A model generated the notes under the pieces. The model saw only the letters and a list, made by a program, of their open reading frames with translations. It searched no databases and was not told where the DNA came from. From Verrucomicrobiota bacterium (GTDB lineage Bacteria > Verrucomicrobiota > Verrucomicrobiia > Verrucomicrobiales > DEV007), in the NCBI GenBank assembly GCA_027618625.1, contig JAQCER010000013.1, positions 1 to 14,978 on the forward strand: 14,978 bases of DNA, given 5' to 3'. This document shows positions 6,683-14,978 of this stretch, in pieces. The position numbers were made by a program, and so were the translations under genes. Position 1 is the stretch's first letter. Each line of letters starts with the position of its first letter.

Positions 6683-7294
6683 ATGCCAACGATCTATGAC
6701 CTCAAGCCGAAGTTTCAGAACCTGCTCAGGCCAATTTGTGATGCCCTGGCAAAAGCCGGGATTACGGCCAACCAGATAACGATCTACGCTGCGGTGCTCT
6801 CAGCCCTTGGGGGGCTGGCGATCCTGCTTTACCCCACGGCGCGTTGGCCACTGCTGGTACTGCCCGTGGTACTCTTCGTGCGCATGGCGTTGAATGCGAT
6901 CGATGGCATGCTGGCCAGGGAACACAACATGAAATCACCATTGGGGGCGATCCTGAATGAGCTCGGAGATGTGCTGGCCGATGCTGCTCTTTACCTGCCG
7001 CTTGCCCTTGTTCCCGGTGTGCCTGGAGCACTGGTGGTGACATTGGTAATCATCGCGATCGTGACAGAGATGGCAGGAGTGGTGGCGGTTCAAATCGGCG
7101 CTAGCCGTCGCTACGACGGGCCCTTTGGAAAAAGTGATCGTGCGCTTTTGTTTGGACTGCTGGCGCTGCTTCTCGGGGTCGGCGTGCCAATTGGCCACTG
7201 GGTTGCGTCGCTACTGGGGATCTGCATCGTACTAGGAATGCTCACTATCTGGAAACGCTCAAAGAATGCACTGAAGGAGGGCTGCGCATCATGA
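6683..7294 (+). CDS. ynbA: YnbA-like CDP-alcohol phosphatidyltransferase
   Basis: This 203-residue membrane enzyme is of the CDP-alcohol phosphatidyltransferase family, which exchanges CMP on CDP-diacylglycerol for an alcohol head group. It matches E. coli YnbA as I remember it: an N-terminal IYDLKPKFQNLLRP, then the signature NAIDGMLARE (71-80) and LGAILNELGDVLAD (87-100), then SRRYDGPFGKSDRALLFG. The usual motif has four aspartates (D..DG..AR...G...D...D). Here the first and third are Asn71 and Asn92, while Asp74 and Asp96 remain; YnbA carries the same changes, so this is a family trait and not decay. The head group is unknown. The gene's last codons overlap the next start by ATGA. No Shine-Dalgarno precedes this ATG, but a small hairpin (6658-6672) does. 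Confidence 0.9.
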   Translation: MPTIYDLKPKFQNLLRPICDALAKAGITANQITIYAAVLSALGGLAILLYPTARWPLLVLPVVLFVRMALNAIDGMLAREHNMKSPLGAILNELGDVLADAALYLPLALVPGVPGALVVTLVIIAIVTEMAGVVAVQIGASRRYDGPFGKSDRALLFGLLALLLGVGVPIGHWVASLLGICIVLGMLTIWKRSKNALKEGCAS

Positions 7295-8196
7295 CGGACG
7301 GAGAAAAATGGGTGGTCGGTGGGATCCTGGCGATTCTCGTCACTGCAAGCATCGTCATTCGCGTTCTTCCGCACCAGGCAGAATCCGAGAGCTACATCGA
7401 ACTCAAGCGGCGCGTGCGGTCGTGGTGGATCATGGTGTTCATATTCGTTGGTGCCCTGGTGATCGACCGCCGCCTGTCGGTGATCGTCTTTGCTTTCATC
7501 AGCTTTCTAGCACTCAAGGAATACGTCTCCGCCATTCCAACGCGCCGGGTCGATCGACGGGCATTGTTTTGGGCTTACCTCTCGATCCCTGTGCAGTACT
7601 ATTGGGCGGGCACGGGATACTACGGAATGTTCATCGTCTTCATCCCGGTGTATCTTTTCCTACTGATTCCGCTGAGGCTGGTTATCGCAGGCGAAACGAA
7701 GGGATTCCTCCGCGCTGCGGGCACGCTGCACTGGGGATTGATGGTCACAGTGTTCAGCCTGAGTCACGGCGCATTCCTGTTATCGCTGGAAGGTGGCTCT
7801 GGATTGCTTCTGTATCTTGTGGTGCTCACGCAAGGCAATGACGTCGCACAATTCATCAGCGGAAAATCGTTCGGCAAACGGAAGATCGTTCCGCTAGTCA
7901 GCCCAAACAAAACATGGGCAGGATTCATCGGTGGCGTGATCATCACTTCCGGGCTTGCGATGGCGCTGGCACCACTGCTGACCCCTCTGTCGGCTGCTGA
8001 ATCTGCCATCGCTGGTGTCATCATTGCGGTGGGAGGTTTCTTTGGCGACCTGACCGTCAGCGCAGTGAAGCGAGATCTCGGCATCAAGGATATGGGTGCA
8101 ACCATCCCCGGGCATGGCGGTGTGATGGATCGCGTCGACAGCCTCACTTACACCGCACCGTTGTTTTTCCATCTTGTCTACTATCTGCACTTCTAG
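7291..8196 (+). CDS. ynbB: YnbB-like phosphatidate cytidylyltransferase (CDP-diacylglycerol synthase)
   Basis: This 301-residue polytopic enzyme converts phosphatidate and CTP to CDP-diacylglycerol. The complete family signature is present near the C-terminus: SAVKRDLGIKDMGATIPGHG followed by GVMDRVD (257-283). Its conserved Lys-Arg, Lys-Asp, His-Gly-Gly and Asp-Arg pairs bind metal and CTP. Upstream lie QGNDVAQFISGKSFGKRK and VSPNKTWAGFIGGV, also typical. An early SFLALKEY motif and the overall length match E. coli YnbB. The ATG overlaps the ynbA-like stop (ATGA), with AAGGAGG ending 10 nt upstream. It presumably supplies CDP-diacylglycerol directly to its partner; a dedicated second cytidylyltransferase beside the cell's housekeeping CdsA is the likely reading, but the rest of the genome is not visible. 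Confidence 0.93.
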   Translation: MTDGEKWVVGGILAILVTASIVIRVLPHQAESESYIELKRRVRSWWIMVFIFVGALVIDRRLSVIVFAFISFLALKEYVSAIPTRRVDRRALFWAYLSIPVQYYWAGTGYYGMFIVFIPVYLFLLIPLRLVIAGETKGFLRAAGTLHWGLMVTVFSLSHGAFLLSLEGGSGLLLYLVVLTQGNDVAQFISGKSFGKRKIVPLVSPNKTWAGFIGGVIITSGLAMALAPLLTPLSAAESAIAGVIIAVGGFFGDLTVSAVKRDLGIKDMGATIPGHGGVMDRVDSLTYTAPLFFHLVYYLHF

Positions 8197-8202
8197 GTCA
8201 CG

Positions 8203-8856
8203 ATGAAGCGCTGGCCGAAAATTCTGTTCTATGTGATCATTGTGCGACCGATCGTGCTGGTGATCATGGGGCTCAATGTTCGTCATCGGGAGCGACTGCT
8301 CAAGGGCGCGGCGATTCTTGTCGTCAACCACAACAGCCCCCTGGACACCCTCGCTGTCGCTTCCATCGTTCCCATGGCTGACCTCCATCGACTGCGACCA
8401 GTGGGCGCGCGCGATTATTTTTGCCGCAACGCTTTTTGCGAAATGCTGTCGCGAAATCTGCTGGGCGTCATTCCACTGGAGCGTCGCCCGAAGCGTGGCG
8501 AAGATCTGTTCGGCGAATGCGTCGAAGCGTTGAACAACGGCGACCTGCTCATCATCTTCCCCGAAGGCACGCGCGGAGAGCCTGAAGAACGCGTTCCATT
8601 CAAAGCGGGTGTCGGTAGACTGGTGGAAAAATGTCCAGCCGTCCCGATGATCCCGATTTTTCTGCGAGGTTGCGGCAAGTCGCTGCCCCGCGGAGAATCG
8701 CTGTTTGTGCCATTCGTTTGCGACGTCGTGGTCGGCGAGCCACTCTCCTTTGCAGGCGATCGCAGAGCGGTCGCCGACCAACTGGAGGCAGCTATGGATT
8801 CACTCGAAGAAACGCTGCCGGTGCCAACTGGGTGGGATGAGTTGGATTCGGTTTGA
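8203..8856 (+). CDS. PlsC-like 1-acylglycerol-3-phosphate acyltransferase
   Basis: This 217-residue protein of the lysophosphatidic acid acyltransferase family transfers an acyl chain to a lysophospholipid to give phosphatidate. Motif I is NHNSPLD (42-48, catalytic His43 and Asp48), motif III is FPEGTRGEPEE (119-129, phosphate binding), followed by FKAGVGRL (133-140) and VPMIPIFLRG (147-156). A hydrophobic N-terminal segment (about residues 7-24) should anchor it in the inner membrane. It starts 6 nt after the ynbB-like stop, completing a three-gene unit. In E. coli the ynbAB pair is followed by a hydrolase/methyltransferase fusion (ynbC), so the acyltransferase here is a different third partner. 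The acyl donor and true acceptor are unknown; phosphatidate for the next-door cytidylyltransferase is the simplest guess. Confidence 0.9.
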   Translation: MKRWPKILFYVIIVRPIVLVIMGLNVRHRERLLKGAAILVVNHNSPLDTLAVASIVPMADLHRLRPVGARDYFCRNAFCEMLSRNLLGVIPLERRPKRGEDLFGECVEALNNGDLLIIFPEGTRGEPEERVPFKAGVGRLVEKCPAVPMIPIFLRGCGKSLPRGESLFVPFVCDVVVGEPLSFAGDRRAVADQLEAAMDSLEETLPVPTGWDELDSV

Positions 8857-9051
8857 GGCGCTGGTAAAAAAGTCGGTACCCGCAATGGCGGCACCGATGT
8901 AACAATGGCGCGCTCACCAGCGACGGTTCTTCCCCACTGACTTCGCGCTCACGCAGATCATGCGATGCGATCATGCGGCGCTTTTCTGTTTCTGTGTGCA
9001 AGTGCGATACACGGAACAGTGAGCGGTTGCCCCCATGAGGCTAAGTTAAAG

Positions 9052-12000
9052 TCACGCTCCCACATCCCGGATCAATGCGAGCATTTGTTCCGATGTGAGA
9101 CGTCCTGCGGCATCGGTGCCTTCGAGCATGGCGCTGGCGAGGTCTCGCTTTTCGTGGTGCAGGGCGACGATCTTTTCCTCGATCGTGCCCTTGGTGACGA
9201 GGCGGTAGACGGTCACTGGACGCTGCTGGCCGATGCGGTGGGCGCGGTCGGATGCCTGATCTTCGACCGCTGGGTTCCACCACGGATCGAGGTGAATGAC
9301 ATAGTCCGCAGCGGTCAAATTGAGCCCCGAGCCACCGGCTTTGAGAGAGATCAGAAAGACGTTCCCTTCGCCCGCCTGGAAGGCATCGATCGCTTCTTTG
9401 CGCTTCTTGGCCGGGGTGGATCCGTCGAGATATTGGTATTCGATACCGAGGCCGTCCAAGCTCTGGCGCGCGATCTTCAAGTGATCGACAAACTGGCTGA
9501 ACACAAGCACTTGATGCCCACCGTCAAGAATCTCGGTGAGCGTTTCGACAAACACGCGCTGCTTGGAACTCTCCGGAGCGCCGTTGGGTTGGACGAGCTT
9601 GGGGTGACAGCAGGCCCGACGAAGGCGAGTGATTTCCGCGAGAATGCGGACGGCGCTTTCTTCCGGTGCCTGCTTTGCGGATTCCAGAGAGGAAACGGCC
9701 TTCTGTCGCAATGCTTCGTAGAAGGCGCTCTCTTCCTCGTCCAGTTCGACGTGCAGGGTAACCTCGGTCTTTGCCGGCAGATCTTTGAGCACGTCACCCT
9801 TCATGCGCCGCAGGATGAATGGCTTGATCACCCGTCGTAGCCGGTCCCTGGCAACGACATCTCTGTTCCGTTCAATTGGATCAGCAAACTGCTTGTGAAA
9901 TCGCTCTGCCGAACCGAGCAAGCCGGGATTTAAAAACGTGAACAAGTTGTGCAACTCGTCGAGTCGGTTCTCGACTGGCGTTCCTGTGGTAGCGATGCGG
10001 AAGGGCGCCTGCAGTTTCATGGCTGCCTTCGACCGCTTGGTCGCACGATTTTTGATAGCCTGCGCCTCGTCGAGCACAATGGTGTGCCATTTCACTGCGG
10101 TAAGTTCGTCATCGCCCCTCTGCGGAATGCCGTAGGTGGTGATCACGAGCGAGTGACTGCCGATCTTTTCCAGCCGATCCTTTCGATCTGGCCCGGTGTA
10201 GAGGACGATTTCCAAAGTCGGAGCGAAGCGTGCCACTTCATCGATCCAGTTTGCGGCGACGGATGTCGGAGCGATCACCAGCGCGGGGCCGCCCTTCGCC
10301 CGGTGGAGCAGCAGCGCCAGTGCCTGCACCGTCTTGCCCAGACCCATATCATCCGCCAGGCACGCACCCGCGCCCCACTCGGCCAGGCGCGCCAGCCAGT
10401 CGTAGCCTTCCGTCTGGTATTCACGAAGGTTGGCCCGCAGGGTTTTCGGCACTTTGGGCTGGAAGTCTGCGGCGTCACGGATCTTCTTCAGTTGAGCCTT
10501 CCAGCCGGGGCCGGTTTTCAGCGACGTCGTCTCCTCCAGGTCGTGCAGCGTATGGACTGCCAGTGGGGACAGCTTCCGCACGCCGCCTTTGCCTTCAGTG
10601 GAAAGCGCACGCAAGTCATCCAGTTGACGCCGGAACTGCTTGGTCAAGGCGATGAAGCGGCCCTTGCTGATCTCAATGAACCGGCTCCCTGCATTCGAGA
10701 GTTCCAGCAACTCCATGATTTGTCGCATTGTCAGGACGAGGTCATCATCCACCTGCAGCTCGCCGTCTGCCTCAAACCATTGCCCGGCACCCTTCAGGGA
10801 ACCGCGAAACTGGGAAGCACTCACTGCCTTTGGGGGGCGCAAGGGCTCGCCTTCCGGCCAGGTGACCTTCACTGTGTCGGCGCTAAGTTCATGGAGATCC
10901 AACAGCAGCTCCAGGCAATCGTCCGGCTCGGTAAGGTGCCAAGTCCAGGCATGGCGAGTTTCCTCGCGACCACCTTGCAACACCGCACAGGCGAGTGCCA
11001 CCCCCGAGGCACGTTCCGTCTCCACTTGCAGGTTCCGTTCTGTCTGCAGGTGTTCATTGTCCAGCGTGCGGGCGAACACCACTGGCTTGCCGCTGCCAGG
11101 AGCAAAATGTTCGCCCACTTCCATGATCGGCTGAACCGAGAGGCTCACCATGATACCGCCCTCGCCATCGGGCTTCAGGCGAAGTTCCGGAAGATCCTGC
11201 GCTGGCACTGATCTCGCGATCGTTTCAAATCCAACACTGTCCGATTCGATCGATACTTCCGCGCTGAGCTTCCCTAACGATGCTACCAATCGCTCCTTCG
11301 CCTCAACGGGAAAACTGGAACCCATCTGCATGACACGGTGGAGATCGACGTGCGATTGCCGTACCGTCGTGATGCTGACCCGATTCTCAGACTCCATCTT
11401 CACTACTATCCCAAGCTCCCGATAGTCGAGCGCAGGCCGTAGCGCCAGCTTCAACTCCCCCGCTTTGGTAGTAGTCAGGCTGATCTCCGGCGACTGCGCT
11501 ACCAGCTCTACTGGCTTATAAAAGAGCTCGTTCGCGTAGACGTTTGAGCTCCCAACCAGCGCTTCCAGTGCCGCTCGATGTTCGATTCCAAACATGTTGG
11601 TGAAGGCATATCTGGCGGGAGCTGCATTGAGCACCTCGATTGCCCGACGGTCCGCAACTGTCAAACAGGGCTGGTCCTTCTCTGTCGCTAAAAGTCGCTC
11701 GATTGTGGTTCTTCTCGGCACCCCTAACTTTCCGGACTTGAGAGGCGTCTGAATATACGGAACGACGCCTATCGAACCGGAGTAGTCGGCGGTAACCAGC
11801 CAGAGCAACCGTTTACCATTTCCCGATGCCGAGCTTTTTCCGCCCGTAATTTCTGCGAGTTTTTCGAGCGCCCCGAGTGATCGCTCCCACGGTTCCGGCG
11901 CTTTGATCAAATTCACCTTCGACACCAGTTTCCCTTCGCACTGCTCCCGCAACGCTTCCGCCTTTTTGCGATATGCGTTCAACTCGTACACATCGCCGGC

Positions 12001-13344
12001 CTCATTCGCCTCCAGCAACTCGTAAGCCACGCTGGCGATCCAGGTGAAACCGTTCGAGTTGAACTCACTGGCAAAAGCCTCGAGTGCTAATTTCGACTCC
12101 TCGGTACAACTGGTGACGATTCCTGTCCACCTCACTACAAGTGCCGAGATCAGAAACCGTGGCGAAAGCGACAGTGCATCCCGGGATCGCATGTGAAGTT
12201 CATGCGTCCGCTTGAAGTTTGCAGCTGAGCCAATCCCATTCAGGAACTCAACAGCCATGAGTAGCATTAACAGGACACTGCCAACGAAGCTTTGTTGCCC
12301 GGCAATTTCCAAGCCCCACTTCGCATACTTCTCCAGATTCGCGTGGTCGTCTCCCTTGGCTCTCCGCAACAATGCCATCATGAAGAAAATGCCGCTATGC
12401 CCAGTGGGGAATGTTCTGCGCTTGCGCGTGCCTTTGACGGACCACTCCATGGCTGCCTCAAATTTGGCTATCGCCGTATCGTCGTCACCTCTGATGAATG
12501 CGATCCAACCGTGAACCTGCTCGACCGCCTGCACAAAGAATTGGTCCGCGATCCCGGCGTGACGATTTGCGAGTGCCTCTGCGCTTTCGAACCGACCGGA
12601 GAGGATCAGCGATTCTGCTACCAGCACGAACTGCGCAAGGCTGTTCAGTGGGCCATCGCTGGCAGCCGCCAGTTCTAAGTAAGGGCGGATGGGATACGCG
12701 GCAGTCCACAACGCCTCGATTCCAGCAGCCATTGCGAGGTCGTACTTATCTTCCGGAAGGTGGCGAATTCGGCCCATATCAAATGGTCGCCCCACTACGT
12801 CCCGCAATTCCCTGGCACTGGTATCGACAACGCGGTAGGAACCAGTCTGCTTCACCGATGGTTGCGAACACTGGCCAGAATAGTAGAGTTCCTGCAAAGG
12901 AGTGAGACCGGGAAGCACTACCTGATCAGCGTAACGCCAGATCCTCATCCGTGACGTCACCGACTCATTGTGCTTCCGCCTCGCATCCGCCAGCCTGCGA
13001 AACATCTCCAAGTCTTTGTCCGATTCAGAACAAAGCCACAGCAATATCGGCACTCGTTCCGGAACCACAGTCCTCTGCCTATTGTAGGTCGTCACCAGCC
13101 AGCCGAGCCCCTCCAAGATTTGAAATGTTTTATGTAACTGCTGGGAAACTTTACTCAACGCTCCCTTTTCGCTGGGGATCATCCCCAGTATTCTGGCCTG
13201 TCCCAAGATGTCTTCCGGAGTGCACGCCGATCCATTCATCGCAATCAGACAAGCGACGTTGCGATCGAATTCCGGCAGCGCGAGTAAACGCGCAATACTG
13301 GCATGATAGCGTTCCGGGAACAGCTTGGTGTAAAGTTGAGGCAT
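9052..13344 (-). CDS. Large SNF2-family DEAD/DEAH-box helicase-like ATPase
   Basis: This 1430-residue bacterial SNF2 protein would be a DNA translocase acting on nucleoprotein complexes. The C-terminal third holds both motor lobes. LRANLREYQTEGYDWLARL begins lobe 1, Walker A is DDMGLGKT (998-1005), the DEAH-type box is DEAQ (1092-1095), and TTGTPVENRLDELHNL follows. Lobe 2 has SLKAGGSGLNLTAADYVIHL and motif VI QASDRAHRIGQ (about 1363-1373). Ahead of the motor is a beta-rich region with the bacterial SNF2-associated segment around GQWFEADGELQVDDD (about 855). Residues 1-480 are helical, TPR-like and unassigned; no SWIM zinc finger is seen. I chose the ATG at 13344; a TTG at 13368 would add eight residues, and neither has a clear Shine-Dalgarno. 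It converges on the plsC-like gene. Transcription recycling, repair or defence are all possible; no defence genes adjoin it. Confidence 0.93.
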   Translation of the reverse strand: MPQLYTKLFPERYHASIARLLALPEFDRNVACLIAMNGSACTPEDILGQARILGMIPSEKGALSKVSQQLHKTFQILEGLGWLVTTYNRQRTVVPERVPILLWLCSESDKDLEMFRRLADARRKHNESVTSRMRIWRYADQVVLPGLTPLQELYYSGQCSQPSVKQTGSYRVVDTSARELRDVVGRPFDMGRIRHLPEDKYDLAMAAGIEALWTAAYPIRPYLELAAASDGPLNSLAQFVLVAESLILSGRFESAEALANRHAGIADQFFVQAVEQVHGWIAFIRGDDDTAIAKFEAAMEWSVKGTRKRRTFPTGHSGIFFMMALLRRAKGDDHANLEKYAKWGLEIAGQQSFVGSVLLMLLMAVEFLNGIGSAANFKRTHELHMRSRDALSLSPRFLISALVVRWTGIVTSCTEESKLALEAFASEFNSNGFTWIASVAYELLEANEAGDVYELNAYRKKAEALREQCEGKLVSKVNLIKAPEPWERSLGALEKLAEITGGKSSASGNGKRLLWLVTADYSGSIGVVPYIQTPLKSGKLGVPRRTTIERLLATEKDQPCLTVADRRAIEVLNAAPARYAFTNMFGIEHRAALEALVGSSNVYANELFYKPVELVAQSPEISLTTTKAGELKLALRPALDYRELGIVVKMESENRVSITTVRQSHVDLHRVMQMGSSFPVEAKERLVASLGKLSAEVSIESDSVGFETIARSVPAQDLPELRLKPDGEGGIMVSLSVQPIMEVGEHFAPGSGKPVVFARTLDNEHLQTERNLQVETERASGVALACAVLQGGREETRHAWTWHLTEPDDCLELLLDLHELSADTVKVTWPEGEPLRPPKAVSASQFRGSLKGAGQWFEADGELQVDDDLVLTMRQIMELLELSNAGSRFIEISKGRFIALTKQFRRQLDDLRALSTEGKGGVRKLSPLAVHTLHDLEETTSLKTGPGWKAQLKKIRDAADFQPKVPKTLRANLREYQTEGYDWLARLAEWGAGACLADDMGLGKTVQALALLLHRAKGGPALVIAPTSVAANWIDEVARFAPTLEIVLYTGPDRKDRLEKIGSHSLVITTYGIPQRGDDELTAVKWHTIVLDEAQAIKNRATKRSKAAMKLQAPFRIATTGTPVENRLDELHNLFTFLNPGLLGSAERFHKQFADPIERNRDVVARDRLRRVIKPFILRRMKGDVLKDLPAKTEVTLHVELDEEESAFYEALRQKAVSSLESAKQAPEESAVRILAEITRLRRACCHPKLVQPNGAPESSKQRVFVETLTEILDGGHQVLVFSQFVDHLKIARQSLDGLGIEYQYLDGSTPAKKRKEAIDAFQAGEGNVFLISLKAGGSGLNLTAADYVIHLDPWWNPAVEDQASDRAHRIGQQRPVTVYRLVTKGTIEEKIVALHHEKRDLASAMLEGTDAAGRLTSEQMLALIRDVGA

Positions 13345-13383
13345 GGTGTTGAATCTATCGCAAGCCAATCACAGAGTGGATGC

Positions 13384-13427
13384 AGACGAAAATAGAGAAT
13401 TGCCGCGGTCCGTCTCGATCCGGCAAT
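13384..13427 (-). terminator. Possible Rho-independent terminator between the Sel1 and SNF2 genes
   Basis: On the minus strand ATTGCCG pairs perfectly with CGGCAAT (13421-13427 and 13399-13405) across a 15-nt loop, followed by TCTCTATTTT. The stem is short and the T-run is imperfect, so termination may be partial. It lies 43 bp after the Sel1-repeat gene stop and would separate its transcript from the SNF2 gene. Confidence 0.35.
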
Positions 13428-13469
13428 ATATAGGCCAGCCAGCCTTTCACATGGTGGCAATTCCAACCG

Positions 13470-14870
13470 TTACGGAATTTTGCGGCCCAGTCGCTGCTCG
13501 GCGATTTTCAATTGCTCCGGAGTCAGCTGCGGTTTCAATTTGGCGCTGAAAGCTGCGGCAGGTTTATGACCGAATCGAGCGGATTCAGCAGTGAGCACGA
13601 ATGCAGCGACGAGGTCTTTCTCGACGCCCTTGCCGCTCTCGTAGAGGTGGGCAAGCCTGAACTGGCCGACGGCATCCCCATGCCTTACCGCCTCAGAATA
13701 CAGCCTGGCAGCGGTCGCGTAGTCCTGAGTGACCACCTTGTCGTATCCGTCCTCGTAAAGGGTTCCAAGGTTGACCATTGCTGGAGGGAAACGTCGAGAC
13801 GCAGCAGCAGAGAACCATTGCAGGGCTTTTTCCGGCGCTTTAATGGTGCCGCGTCCGTCGCGGTAGCGAAGGCCCAGCTGGTTCTGCGATGGAAGGTCAC
13901 CCAGTTCTGCTGCCTTTTGATACCACTCGGTCGCCTTCGTATTGTCCACAGGAACTCCCTTGGCACCCTGATCATGGATTCTCGCAAGCTGAAACATTGC
14001 CATGGGCGAGTTCTTGGCTGCGGCTTTCTGAAACCACTCCACAGCAGCCTGCACGTCCGACTCACCGCCGAGACCATTCAGCGAGCACAAGCCAAGGTGG
14101 AACAAGGCGAGCGCAAGATCCTGTTGAGCCGCCGACCGATAGTAGAACAACGCACGATCGACGTCCGCCGGCACACCCTTACCCTCTTCATACAGGAGGC
14201 CCAATTCCAGCGTTGCCTCCGCATCTTTCCCTTCCTTGGCAGCCCTTTCGAACCATTGCCTCGCCGCCTGATAGTCCGGCGCCGCACCAAAGGCCCCCGC
14301 CTTAAGCCCGCGACCAAGTTCCACCATCGCTTCCGAAGAACCCGCTTCCGCAGCTGTGGTCACCAAAAACCTTGCTTTGTCCACATCCGGACGAGCGATT
14401 CCTTCTCCTGCGTAGTCCATTCGCGCCAACTCTAACATGGCTCCTACTGCGCCAGCTTTCTCCGCCTTACCCAGCCATTCCCGCGCAGCCGGGTAATCCG
14501 GATTAGCAACGCCGTGCCCTGCTCGCAACGCCATCCCGTAACGGAGCATTCCAGCGGGCAGCCCTCCTTCTGCGGCAGTTTTGTAGCTCGCCAAGGCTGC
14601 GGGAATCGATCGCCGAGTACCCTTGCCAGTTTCCTCACAATACCCAACGACGAGTGCTGCGAAACGATCTCCATCAACGACAGCGCGTCGCAGTTCCACC
14701 AGCGACTCAGCCACCTTCGCCTGCTCGTCACTCTCCGTGACGTTGCGCGCAGCCGTCAACACCGGGTCAGGAGCACCTTCGATTTCCTTGAGCGAAAAAT
14801 CGCGCGCGATCGCAAGCGACAAAAGAATCGCCGACAGAAACCAGTGTATCAGAAATTTCATCATGATCAT
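13470..14870 (-). CDS. Secreted Sel1-like (TPR) repeat protein
   Basis: This 466-residue protein has an N-terminal signal sequence (KFLIHWFLSAILLSLAIA, likely cut after AIA), so it should act in the periplasm or outside the inner membrane. About ten Sel1-like repeats of 36-40 residues follow from near residue 70 to 440. Typical units are EATLELGLLYEEGKGV, ALFHLGLCSLNGLGG and GQFRLAHLYESGKGV. These fold into an alpha-solenoid used for protein contacts; no catalytic domain is attached. The C-terminal tail (LTPEQLKIAEQRLGRKIP) is helical. ATGs at 14870, 14864 and 14861 are all in frame; the last (MKF) gives the most typical signal peptide. None has a good Shine-Dalgarno, while a strong GGGAGGT upstream serves an out-of-frame ATG at 14922. 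Binding partners cannot be inferred. Confidence 0.9.
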   Translation of the reverse strand: MIMMKFLIHWFLSAILLSLAIARDFSLKEIEGAPDPVLTAARNVTESDEQAKVAESLVELRRAVVDGDRFAALVVGYCEETGKGTRRSIPAALASYKTAAEGGLPAGMLRYGMALRAGHGVANPDYPAAREWLGKAEKAGAVGAMLELARMDYAGEGIARPDVDKARFLVTTAAEAGSSEAMVELGRGLKAGAFGAAPDYQAARQWFERAAKEGKDAEATLELGLLYEEGKGVPADVDRALFYYRSAAQQDLALALFHLGLCSLNGLGGESDVQAAVEWFQKAAAKNSPMAMFQLARIHDQGAKGVPVDNTKATEWYQKAAELGDLPSQNQLGLRYRDGRGTIKAPEKALQWFSAAASRRFPPAMVNLGTLYEDGYDKVVTQDYATAARLYSEAVRHGDAVGQFRLAHLYESGKGVEKDLVAAFVLTAESARFGHKPAAAFSAKLKPQLTPEQLKIAEQRLGRKIP

Positions 14871-14978
14871 CTTTGGGATTTAGAAACGATGATCGGGGCG
14901 CCGCTCGAATCGTCACCAACATCGTGCACCTCCCGCGCTCCCCGCCTCCTTGACACAGAGATCGTTTTGAACTTGGAA

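Noticed and set aside
7894..8781. A 295-codon minus-strand frame across the ynbB-like and plsC-like genes
   Set aside because: Both plus-strand genes carry full catalytic signatures there; the antisense product has low-complexity, family-less sequence.
8956..8976. GATCATGC direct repeat between the plsC-like and SNF2 genes as a terminator or operator
   Set aside because: The copies are direct, the only stem possible is four pairs, and no T-run is placed to make a terminator. The 195-bp gap shows nothing else firm.
8965..9840. A 291-codon plus-strand frame over the 3' end of the SNF2 gene
   Set aside because: It mirrors helicase lobe 2 on the other strand and has no recognisable domain.
9949..11211. 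A 420-codon open frame on the plus strand inside the SNF2 gene
   Set aside because: It is antisense to a clearly conserved helicase motor region, its protein shows no recognisable domain, and long antisense frames are expected in G+C-rich coding DNA.
13431..13445. TATA-rich stretch near 13425 as the SNF2 promoter -10
   Set aside because: On the minus strand no -35-like box lies at 16-18 bp; the nearest TTGCCA is 22 bp away.
14950..14955. TTGACA as a plus-strand promoter -35 box
   Set aside because: The place where a -10 box would lie reads TTGGAA at the very window edge, so no promoter can be supported.

Overview
The window is bacterial chromosomal DNA of moderately high G+C with densely packed genes. 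I suspect a Verrucomicrobiota-like Gram-negative host. This rests on overall gene style: a very large SNF2 protein beside a secreted Sel1-repeat protein, and many starts without a clear Shine-Dalgarno. It is inference only; no rRNA or other marker gene is present.

Left part (1-4430, minus strand): a five-gene lipid operon, transcribed right to left. The order is FAD-dependent amine-oxidase-like protein, DUF1365 protein, Cfa-like SAM methyltransferase, DUF1475 membrane protein, and a DUF1295 steroid-5-alpha-reductase-like membrane protein cut by the window edge. Genes overlap by 4 bp or lie within 28 bp. The first three families are those of the Rhodobacter singlet-oxygen/furan fatty acid (Ufa) pathway, as I recall it. 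The Cfa-like protein lacks two residues of the classic bicarbonate site, which argues against a plain cyclopropane synthase.

Middle left (4638-6256, plus strand): a decayed arsS-type radical SAM gene with an in-frame stop, a lost Fe-S cysteine and an internal deletion. It is followed by an intact BASS-family (bile acid:sodium symporter) transporter. The gap after the transporter (6257-6682) holds a REP-like double hairpin, a probable remnant of a small membrane protein gene, and phased TTCAC motifs.

Middle right (6683-8856, plus strand): a tight three-gene phospholipid module. It has a YnbA-like CDP-alcohol phosphatidyltransferase, a YnbB-like phosphatidate cytidylyltransferase and a PlsC-like acyltransferase. 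Together these could make phosphatidate, activate it to CDP-diacylglycerol and attach an unknown head group.

Right part (9052-14870, minus strand): a 1430-residue SNF2-family helicase-like ATPase, preceded by a secreted protein of about ten Sel1 repeats, with a terminator-like hairpin between them. No tRNA, rRNA, CRISPR array, transposase or phage gene was seen.
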